Origin: Mytilus trossulus
Taxonomy: Eukaryota; Mollusca; Bivalvia; Mytilida; Mytilidae
Assembly: GCF_036588685.1 (NCBI RefSeq)
Contig: NC_086375.1
Coordinates: forward strand, 48,182,955 to 48,246,954
Reading direction: 5' to 3'
DNA: 64,000 nt
Part shown: positions 22,410 to 32,900 of the stretch, piece by piece
Numbering within the stretch: position 1 is the first letter of the stretch
How the letters are laid out: each line of letters opens with the position of its first letter
Notes under the pieces: generated by a model
Told to the model about the DNA's origin: nothing
The model's database searches: none
What the model saw: only the letters and a program-made list of their open reading frames with translations
Translations under genes and position numbers: made by a program

Positions 22410-23640
22410 AATTCAGAGTATAAAAAGTAAAAACACAAAAAAACTGAACTCCGAGGAAAATTCAAAAAGGAAAATCAAAAATCAAAAGGCAAAATCAAAA
22501 GTCCAAACACATCAAACGAATGAACAGAACAGAACAGAACATATTTTTATTTCCAATTAAGGGCACACAAGGGGCATACAGAGCGTACATGAATAAGGAA
22601 AAAGAATATTGATTTGCATAGATATATAGATACAAACAATTTTTTACATACAGTTACAATACAATTACTAACTCATATTCACTTTAATAAATTTACCAAC
22701 AGCATTAAGGACATGATTGTCTTCACAGTTTAATAAATAAATAAATTTATGCTGATTATCAAGTATAGAACAATTTGGAATTCTTTGGCAAACAAAGTCA
22801 AAGAGAGCATCTCTATCTGATTTTAAATTTTCACAGTTAGTTAAAAAATGGATTTCATCTTCAACACAGCCAGAGGAGCATTTTTTGCAAATCCTTTCAT
22901 TTCGTGGAATATTTGAAAAACGACCAACTTCAATTTGAAGCTTATGAGCAGAAATACGTAATTTGCATATAGATCTTCTAAAATCAAAGTCCTTAATTAA
23001 AGAAAGATAATTTTCATAACCAAAATTCTGCTTAAATTAAACAGTTTTCTTTGGCTAGCATACCAATTGCTAATATATTTAGTGTGAATTAATTTGCTAG
23101 ATATGTTTAAAAATTTATATCGCCCGAAATGTTTTACTTCTTGTTTAATTTCAAAAACTTCTAATACTTTTTTAGCAAATGAGAACCAAGAAGTTATGTT
23201 AGATTTGTGAAGCTCTTGGTTGCATTTATAAGCATCTTTCAATAGACTGAATTCAGTTGTAAGATTTTCAAATCTATACCAGTATTTTACAATTGACTTT
23301 ACACTATCATAATGTAAGGGGAAACGCCCCAGTTCAAACGAATGGATAACAACTGTCATATTCCTGACTTGGAACAGGCATTTTCTAATGTAGAAAATGG
23401 TGGATTGAACCTGGTTTTATAGTTAGCTAAACCTCTCACTTGTATGACAGTCGCATCAAATTACATTACATTGTCAACGATGCATGAACAAAACAAACAT
23501 ACGCAAAGAGTAAAAATGTCAAAAATAGGGGTACAGCAGTCAATATTGTGTTATCATCTTAATATCACTATAAAAACAATAAATGTAACAAAGAAGCACA
23601 AAAAGGCATACATCAAATTTAACATACTCATTTTGCTTTT
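22410..23640 (+). repeat. Copy of family C split by a LINE insertion
   Basis: The left part (22410-22522) ends AAACACATCAAACGAATG. The right part (23335-23640) resumes CAAACGAATG and continues GGATAACAACTGTCATATTC, AAATGGTGGATTGAACCTGG and AAAATAGGGGTACAGCAGTC. CAAACGAATG is present at both borders and marks the target-site duplication of the LINE. Confidence 0.8.
22523..23334 (-). mobile_element. 5'-truncated non-LTR retrotransposon (LINE), C-terminal region
   Basis: On the minus strand two frames, shifted near 23020-23030, encode the region after a LINE reverse transcriptase. The first contains ELGRFPLHYDSVKSIVKYW and NITSWFSFAKKVLEVF. The second contains FDFRRSICKLRISAHKLQIE, RNERICKKCSSGCVEDEIHF and FLTNC. 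The CxxC...H...C pattern is the putative zinc knuckle typical of this region in many LINE clades. The frame stops at 22668-22670. The 3' end is an AT-rich tail followed by TGTTC repeats (GAACAGAACAGAACAGAAC on the plus strand at 22522-22540). The 10-bp duplication CAAACGAATG (22513-22522 and 23335-23344) flanks it. It is dead on arrival and frameshifted. Confidence 0.85.
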
Positions 23641-24715
23641 CTTATACGACTTAATTTATCTATATAAAGTCTACCCGTAAAGGATAGAAGGTTTTCAGTA
23701 CTGGTGTAAAATTGCGCGTTTGAAATTCACATAAAATAGAAACAATTGAGTATAGGACATTTTTACGGGATATATAACAATGCCACCACTTCCAAGCGAA
23801 ATAAGACAGTAAATCGGAGGAATAATTTTGGGAGTCCGTGTACAGTGGATTGTGAAAAGGTAAACTTTCTGCCGCTATCAGCAATATTAATATTTTTAAA
23901 GGTAACGGTTCAAATTTTCGCTTCTTTATCCCAGTCTCACATACTTTACAAAGCGTGTCTATTATATTCATTGTTAAGTTCTCGTCTGTTGTGCGCATTA
24001 GTAAGTATCACTACATTGGAAACACACAGCATAATTTAATCACAAGACGACTGTAGCTTTTATATTCAATCAACGATTTAATGTTCTGTAACAACAAGTA
24101 ACAGCTTTTCCATCGGACCATCTTCATAGTATAAATAAAAACGATAAATTATCTTAAATGGTAATCACCAAATTGGTTTCCTCAAGATGTGTCACGTTGC
24201 TCATCAATTGTTTGCAAATTCGGGTGATTGGAGGGTTTGAATAAAAATATCAGTTTTATTTAGCCAAAAGATATAGCTTTTGTATAGCTTCATAGCTTTA
24301 AACTTATTATGTAGAAGGCATATAATATAAAAGAAGAGGAAAAAATGCTTACAAATGGGCATTTAGAATTTCAGGTTTTGAATATAACTCTTTTAGTTCA
24401 TTTTTTATTACTAACAATACCATTTTTGTTAACAAAGAAGATTCCGTTTATCGCCAAGTTATCGGAATGTCTATGGAAATTAACTGTGCACCACTTACTG
24501 AGAATCTGTTTCTGTATTGTAAAGAGTTACAATTTATGACTAAAATCAGTAAAGACACCTCTAAACAATATCTGATACAAAAATTTAATAACGTTTTTAA
24601 AAATTCAGATGATATATTGGCTGTCAATAATGACGACTTCAGTATGTAAACTTAAGAGAACTATCTTGTTGAACTTACTTTAAAATTGAGCTAATACTAA
24701 CAAAAAACTAAACAA
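23641..24715. other. Non-coding DNA, nothing recognised
   Basis: Several overlapping open frames of 60-112 codons occur on both strands (23660-23998, 23746-24039, 24345-24649). None shows a domain or splice support. Part may be decayed retroelement, since RT fossils begin just downstream. Confidence 0.35.
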
Positions 24716-24719
24716 TCCC

Positions 24720-24925
24720 CTCTCCTGGATCTTCATATCTATACATTTAACGGGAAGCTTAATACCAAATTGTATAATAAAAGATATGATTTTCCATTTC
24801 CTATTGTTAATTATCCATTTACTATTGTTAATTATCCATTTACTATTGTTAATTATCCATTTACTATTGTTAATAATCCATTTACTATTGTTAATTATCC
24901 ATTTTTAGATGGTGACGTTCCCTTG
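24720..24925 (+). pseudogene. Reverse-transcriptase fossil with internal 21-bp expansion
   Basis: The frame reads NGKLNTKLYNKRYDFPFPIV, then repeats NYPFTIV several times and ends PFLDGDVPLSL. This corresponds to the segment after the RT catalytic core seen at 32950-33200, where KRDDLSFSIVKFPF occurs once. Five tandem units based on CCATTTACTATTGTTAATTAT lie at about 24794-24906. The expansion kept frame because 21 is divisible by three, but the surrounding element is decayed. The family is probably Penelope-like, not certain. Confidence 0.65.
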
Positions 24926-25138
24926 TCACTAATTCTGATGTTTATACATTTCAACTTGTTCGATTCACACTTTTTTGTAACAGCGTATTTTATTTTAACG
25001 AAAGAAGTCTCTGAATTACTGAAAAACAATAACACAAGGGTTTCAGATATAACAAACTAGTCAAAACATTGTGCTTGATTTTCATATTATCAGTTTGATT
25101 GAAGTTTGGAGCTGTATGTCAGTAACTGCTAGTGGTTA

Positions 25139-25475
25139 TTGATAAAAATTTCAGAACCAGAATCTATGACAACCGAGATGAGTTTAATTTTGAAATTATC
25201 AATTACCCCTACCTTAGTACCAATATACCAAATTCACCTGCATCTGCATGGATATTTATTTCCCAACTTATTCGGTATTCAAGAGTTACAGCTCCTGCTC
25301 AGGCTTTGTAAAACGTCAACAGTGTCTGAACAGAAAGTTGATGAAACAGGCGTATGTCAAAGAACGTCTCGACATTTTTCTGAGAAAAACAAATCATTGA
25401 AAGATAAGACAAACTTTTTAATAAATATTCCGTATCACTTTCACAAATAATACATGATGGTCTTGAAGTATAGAT
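25139..25475 (+). pseudogene. Second reverse-transcriptase fossil
   Basis: Read through stops and shifts, the plus strand shows RIYDNRDEFNFEIINYPYLS, TNIPNSPA and FISQLIRYSRVTAPAQA. These are homologous to the RT segment at 32960-33200 (NIPAAPACGVYISQLIRYSR). Several stops follow. It is an old copy of a related retroelement. Confidence 0.7.
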
Positions 25476-25550
25476 GTTGGTTACTGACGTTGTTTGTCAT
25501 CTTACCAACGTGTTACAGGAAACCCCATTGAAACTTGTTAAAAAAAATTT

Positions 25551-26330
25551 AAAATCAAACTGTTCAACTGGTCAGAATTTTGAACAAACTGCTCAGGCAA
25601 GTTGTATAAGTGCTTAGTGATAAAATAAAACATACTTACAATCCTACAAGACTTTAATTCTACTTTTACGTTGTTGTGAAAATTAAGTTTAACAGTTTGT
25701 ATATAGAATGTTATTGTCATTGCCAAAATTCTAACCAAGTTGCAATTTTTTTTTAACCCAAGCTGTTTAACTGGTCAGAATTATGAACACACTGCTCAGT
25801 CAAGTTGGGAAAGTGCATGGTGATAAGATAAACCATACTTACAATCCTACAAGACTTTTTAATACCGTGACTTTAATGTTGTTGCGAAAATTCAGTTTAA
25901 AAGTTTGTATAGAAATTGTATTGTAAAATAACAATACCTTTTTAATAAGTTGTCATGGGAGATAACCTTAAACATTATTCTTTTGAATGTGGACTTTTAA
26001 AAGAAAAAATAACCATCTTCCATGGAAACTTCCTAAAAAAACGTATTTGTATTGTAATTTCACACATATTTTACTAAATATGAAATGTTTTAATTCAAAT
26101 AGTACTTTTGAATATAGAAGACTTTTCTAAAGAAAAATGAATGAAAGCTTAGTTTGAACATTTTTATAGCAATTCAAAGTTACTGCCTATCATCTTTAGC
26201 ATGACAATAGACTAATTCAAATTAAAGTCTTTTTTAAGTATATATTATCTTATCACCTTGCACTCACGACTTGGCTTTGGTTTTCTACAGCAGTTTGTTC
26301 AAATTTCTGACCAGTTGAACAGTTTGATTT
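25551..26330. mobile_element. Non-autonomous element with inverted ends and a duplicated left end
   Basis: The left end contains ATCAAACTGTTCAACTGGTC and GAACAAACTGCTCAG. The right end at about 26270-26330 is its inverted counterpart (CAGTTTGTTCAAATTTCTGA and TTGAACAGTTTGAT). Similarity continues inward through TTATCTTATCACC. The left end occurs twice in tandem (25553-25740 and 25757-25925, about 190 bases each). No open frame is credible, so this looks like a MITE-type element. Confidence 0.6.
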
Positions 26331-26384
26331 TGTAAAACAATATACAATTTGGTCAGAATTTTAAATAAGTTGCAAGATGGAGAG

Positions 26385-26545
26385 CAATTATAACCGTCGA
26401 GTAACAGTAAGGAGCAAGCTGAAGCCCGCCTCTGGGTGCGGGATTTTCTAGCTGCATTTAAGACTCATTGGTGGCCTTCGACTGTTTTCGGCTCTTTGGT
26501 CGGGTTGCTGTCTCTATGGTACATTTCCCATTTCCATTCTTAAAT
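26385..26545 (+). repeat. GC-rich 3' tail of a dispersed element
   Basis: AAGCCCGCCTCTGGGTGCGG, then TGGTGGCCTTCGACTG, GGTCGGGTTGCTGTCTC and CATTTCCCATTTCCATTC is a compact block of distinctly higher GC than its surroundings. I recognise it as resembling an abundant mussel repeat tail. Only this copy is seen here, so the call rests on recollection and composition. Confidence 0.45.
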
Positions 26546-26966
26546 TAGTATAAGTATATAAATAGAGACGCTATATGAACACGAAAAGGTGGCCATGTTT
26601 TGTGTAAATAAACAAATATATATTCTCGCAATTTGTATTCTACATATAAAAGCAGTGGTCTTTAATTGAAGATGTTGAGTGGTCAGGTTATCAGAATGTA
26701 TGTTTATATATATGTTTTGATAAGCTACAAATAGCAATCATAAAAATCAACAATATAATCATTTATAACATTCTGAGAGAAAAGTGAAGAGTTCTTGTTA
26801 ATGTAAGAAAGGAAGAGATAATATTAACCTCACAGTACAAGCACAAGATGCGTACGAATACATTCTTACAGCATGCCTCTCGCTGAATTGTAGTGAAATG
26901 TGATCTCCTACTGCTGTCAGTAATGGCATAAATGGAATACATCATTAACAATCAGAAATTAAAAAC

Positions 26967-29900
26967 ATGGACGCACAGAAATTCTTAGCAACCACCGTTT
27001 TTATTATTTTTAATAGCATCTTAATTACAAAGGTAAGAAACATTTTGTTCTGTTAAATTGTAAGCTGTCGGCATGAATTATTAGTAATCTGACCTTGATT
27101 CCATCGAGGAAATGTGTAAATATCGAGATGAAGGTGATCTGTGAACACGTATTGATAAGTTCTATCAATATCATTACATGATAATAGTGGAGATAAAAAT
27201 CAGATTCATCATTGATGATGTTAAGCAATTTATAAGTAAATTATAATCTGTAATTTTCGCATTTTTGCAGAGGTTTATTATTTACATGTAATATTCACTT
27301 GCTAATGGGTTGAAAATTTAACTAGATTTGTAATAGTGATATCAGTGATTTTAAAAATCAATAACATTATTGTACACAAAACCATTTGTATTCTCATTGT
27401 TTTTCCAATATGTAATTGTTTATTCTGGAAGGGAATAAAATCTACTTAATAGCATGCAAGCATCTGTTAATGATTGTATAGCAGCATTGACAATAATATA
27501 TTTACGTCAATGATTCAGTACAATAAAAATATAGGAAATATGTAATCGTGGTATAATAGTTCTCTTTTATTAACTTGCAGACAACAAAATATGTATCTGG
27601 CATAAAAACGCTCTTAAACTGTCGCAAAAGTAGTTTGTTGCATGTTTGTCTGTGAGTTGGTTTTTTGCATAAGGTTAAATTTTCAGAACCTACCAGCCAA
27701 TTAGGTAGAAAACACACATTATATAAATAAACACACACCCAGAAACTAAACATGCTTTAGAGTTTGACGCTATTTTTACATCAAATGCATGCATGCTGAA
27801 CAAGTTATCATGTAAACAACACATCAACTCGATGCTTTTATTTTGAACTAAATGATTGAGGATTAAGCCGGTTCTAACTTTCCCTCAGAAATCGTAATCT
27901 ATTGATTTTCAAAAGATTTCTATAATATATTTAGTGTTTTCATCTAAGACCATCAAAAGCCTACCAGCAAGTGAACGGAAATTATAGAAAAACACAACTT
28001 TGGCCTACATTGACAAAAAATATAAACATATTAAATGTACAATTGTATTTGTTATAAAAAAAAAAAAGAAGATGTGGTACGATTGCCAATAAGAAAACTG
28101 TCCACAAGAGACCGAAATGCCACAGACATTAACAACTATAGGTCACCGTACGTCCTTCAACAATGAGCAAAGCCCATACCGCAAAGTCAGCTACAAAAGG
28201 CCCCGATATGACAAAGTAAAACAATTCAAACGAGAAATCTAACGGCCTTATTTTAATTGTGCAGTTATTTTGCACCCTAGCATTAGTGCTAGTGCTACGA
28301 GATGGCCTTATACGTTTCGAAAAAACAATTCTCATCAAAAGTGAAGGGATTTGGCTTTTCTAATACCGTAAAGAACAATTAACCTGATTAAGTATTGAAA
28401 CAAATATATTTACCTAAAGAATCTATAGCTACGTGACAAATAACATGGATTGTTTTCACATTTTTACTTAATTCTTACTTTTGCTGATAATTAATCATTA
28501 TTGAATATTTTCATAATGCAAGGTCAGTGCTCTATGCATTATAATACATTAATTATATCGCTTAGGAATTCGGAGTCACTTACTTATGAAAAACAAAACC
28601 ATACAGACACAAGGGATACACTTACATATTGTGTCGTTTATTGGAAATTATTTTGTGTTGACAAATATAAATTATGTTCCTTCGGAATAATTGTGTTGTA
28701 AACTCAAAAATAAAATGCCGGATAATTTTTTCCGTTAATGGAGTTTGCACTGCAAAGATGGCATTATGTTTCCTATTCTTTGAAATGTTATGTTTATAAA
28801 AAGTTCTTTGTAGATGAGTTAATCACAAACAGATGCACCGGAATAACCTTCATCAGTAACCTTTTAATTAATAGAAATAAACATATTTACGCTTGAGATA
28901 TAAGAAAAACAAATACACAGGGCCGATTCCATTTAGTGTGTAGCCAAATGTAATATCTTTGGTTATATCTTGCTTGTTAGCTGAACCGTGAAGCCATTAT
29001 TAGGTCAGGTATACTGTCCTCCTTTCGAAGTAGCCTATTCCAACAGACAGATCGATTGGATATCTTTTGGATAAGTCTACTCTTAAAGTAGGATAGTTTA
29101 CTCAATCTAACAATGGCTTCACGGTTCAGCTAACAAGGAAGGTAACCAAAGATATTACCTTTGGCTACACACTCAATAAAATCAGCTGTAAGAAAATAGT
29201 AAAACTCGTTTATAAGGTTGACTTCATCTGAGACAGTTGTGTACAAGGATAACCTTATAATTTTGAAAAGTTAAAAAAAAAAAGTACAACAAATTAAATG
29301 TATTATTTAACTTATTATGTAAAGTTGTAATCACAATTCTTAAAAATAAAACTGCAACGAAATTATCTATGCAAAACGTTTTTAAGATATTATTTCTGAT
29401 TTTTTTTTAACTTTTGTTGGTGAATTTTACATATTGATGTTAGCCGAAAATTGGAACAAACCTATAAATTTTATGTATTATATTTTCATTTCACAGGGAG
29501 AAAAACTGATTGTATCGACATTAATTGTAAGTATGTAAATTACATTCACATGATAAGTGAACGGGTAGTAAAAAATACATAATTTGTTAACAACTGTTTA
29601 TCATATCTCATTAAGTTGTCCGATATTTTAACAAACGCAATCAAATACCAAAAAAAAAACCCAACAAACTAACACAAAACACATTTAAATCTGCATCCAA
29701 TGAAATCCAGTTAAATATAATGTATATGAAAAAGAATTTCCTTTATAATATAAGTTCCAAGTGGAAGAACTACTTAAAGTCTTTGCAATACTATTTCCAT
29801 TGGAACAACTATTGCAGCATTTGTTCATTGCGAAATAAAGTTAGGGTAAAGAATATTTGTTCATTACGGAATAAAGGGTAAAGAATATTTGTTCATTACG

Positions 29901-32900
29901 GAATAAAGGGTAAAGAATATTTGTTCATTACGGAATAAAGGGTAAAGAATATTTGTTCATTACGGAATAAAGGGTAAAGAATATTTGTTCATTACGGAAT
30001 AAAGGGTATAGAATATTTTTTCCAACAGAAATGGATATTATGACATAGTTTATAACAAAGTTTCCAGTGGAACTTCTGTTAGGTGGAACAAATATATGCT
30101 TTGATAGGTTTATAAAATAACTCCGCCTTTTTATATTGTTTTCAGATGCCAATCTTTATTACAATGCTTGAACAGAAAGCAAGCAAGCAAACCAAACCTT
30201 TAATTTGCTAGCAAAAGGATAACAGCTGTTAAACTTTTACACAGACAAAAAAATAGATTTTCATCAATAAAACAGCACAAATAGTTTTTATGCACACCGA
30301 GCTTCACAACGTGTTGATCATGTTTTATAATTATCGCGTGAACAAAATTAACTAAGCGAAGAGATAGCTATAACATTTCAACATATAAAATTCGTAAGGG
30401 TTCCGCGGAACCCAGCGTCTTCCCTACTTTTGCTGTAAATCGCATGCTCAACAAAAATAAGGAAAACAATCAATACAAATATTCCCCTTGATACTATCTT
30501 TTGATTGTAAGAAGCTTCTGTCCAAATTTGGTAAAAATCCATGATCGTTTATGAATCTAATTAATGTTTTAAAAACTTTAACAGCAGACTGTATGTAATG
30601 TTTTCTAGAAGAAAAACTTAAGTCCATTTATAAGTGTAAAATAGATACACAGGAACAAAATTTTAACAAAATTTCCTTCTAGATACTAGCTTTTGATCAT
30701 ACAGATACACAGGAACAAATTTTTAACAAAATTTCCTTCTAGATACTAGAATTTGATCATACAGATACACAGGAACAAAATTTTAACTAAATTTCCTTCT
30801 AGATACTAGCTTTTGATCATAAACAGGCTACTGTCCAAGTTTGGTACAAATTAAAAAAGTATAAGAAAGTTATTGAAATTCTAAAAACTTTAACCACTGA
30901 GTAAATGTGTTGTTTTCCGGCAGAAAAACTAAGTCTTTTTATAAATAAAATACGGAAAAAATAGAATTTTATTTTTTACAAAATTTACTTCTGGTTACTA
31001 TCTTATGATCATAAACAAGCCACTGTCCAAGTTTGGTACAAACCCAGGATAGTTTAAGAAAGTTATCAAAATTTTAATTTATTTTTACCACAGACTGAAT
31101 GTTATGTTTTCCGGCAGAAAAAAAACTAATTCCATTTATAGATAAAATACGGAAAAAATGGAATTTTAATTTTACAAAATTTACTTCTGGATACTATCTT
31201 ATGATAATAAAAAAAGCTTCTGTCCAAGTTTGTTAGAAATCCAGTATAGTTTAAGAAAGTTATTGAAATTTCAAAAACGACGTACAAACTCAATGCAATT
31301 GGCTGTAAAGATCTTCAAACGTTCAATTGTCAGCTAGGTTATTAACAGAATTTTAAAATATTTCAATACAATATACGAATCAGAATTACATTCTTTAATA
31401 CACTATATAGTACTTTGGTTCAGCAGTGTTTAGCATTTAATGAATATTTTTTTCTTAAACGTTTTTTTCTTCTTTTTTTATCATATAGCAAGATCCCTAT
31501 CTTATCAACAAAACAAAGTCAGGAAATGCACCAAAGTACGAAGGGTACATTAAAGATTTATTGGACAAATTATCAAAAGATGTAGGATTCACGTTCGACT
31601 TCATATTCCCCGCTGATGGGGAGTATGGGATACAAACTCCGAATGGTACTTGGACTGGGACGATTGCTGATATAGTGTCAAAGGTAATAAAACCCGTGTA
31701 AACGAAATACGTTCGGTTATCAGTCAAAAAAACAAGTCACGTGGGCAGAAATGTCTGCGGTTATTATAACATCGGAATGCCCTCACGGTTTTCCGCTGAA
31801 AAAAATCATTATCAGTATCGTCGTCATACTCCCTAAGCGTAAAACTGTTGTTAACATAGTACTAACCAATACCATTATATTTTTCTAAGTGAGGGTGGGG
31901 GCTCGATGGCCGAGTGGTCTGAGTAGTCCAACTATTTAGTACTGTCTCACTATCCTGTATACACTGATGTTTTTCAGTTCAATCGAGCACGTGACGTGTT
32001 CAACTCGAATCTTAATATAATAGGATTGTCAGTTTTCTTACTGCGGGGCACTCCTCGACCAGTACACCGTCACCAACTAGCGCAATAGTGCTAATATTGG
32101 TGTAAAGTTTTGGATATAGATTGTTGCAAACAGTAGTTTTTTTCTGATTGTTGCAATAGCATAAGGAGTTTTGGGATATTATAATATAAAAGTTATGTAC
32201 AATTGGATGTTCATCAAATTTTAGTATAATGTAAACAGGTTTAAATCCGCCTGTTTTATACTGTTTAATTACTCTTAATTTCAATTTGAGCAAACATTTA
32301 TTACATCTGAACCAAAGTATATTAAGAAATTTTCTCTAATACCCGATAGCGTGCCACACTCTCTTCACTAACAGAAGCATTGATGATTGAAGCAACACTT
32401 TATATAAATATACAATGAACCAGAAGCATTGTAAATCTAAATTTATAAATACAGGCTACAAACTGTAAGACAAATTGAAATATAGTTGGTATTAATTTGT
32501 TTCATAAAAAAGACTGGCCATTGTAGATACAAGTATCTTTTCTTTAGGAAGGGATAAATCCTACCTTGTGAAGGATCACTCTGATTCAAATAAAAAATTA
32601 TCTCTGAAACTGACCTTATCAAGATGCTTGATTTCTTGATTGATAACATATTTGTTACGTTTAGATGACGTGTTTTTCAACAGACTGTCGGCATTCGAAT
32701 GGGAACCAATTGTGCCACTCTTCTTGCCGACTTGTTTCTTTATTGTTATAAGGCTGACTTTATACAGGAACTTCTTATGAAGAAAGATAAAAAGTTAGCC
32801 CATATCCTTTAACTTTACTCTTCGCTATAACATGATGTTCTCTCACTAAATAAATAAAAAAAATGGTGACTATGTTTAACGCATCTATCCAATCGAACTA

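Noticed and set aside
24770-25060. Repetitive protein frame (NYPFTIV repeats) that could be taken for a structural or antifreeze-type protein
   Set aside because: The flanking sequence matches reverse-transcriptase fossils elsewhere in the window, so the repeats are slippage inside a dead retroelement.
31893-31990. Possible leucine or serine tRNA gene
   Set aside because: A- and B-box-like words are present, but the acceptor, anticodon and variable stems do not pair, and a SINE body follows.
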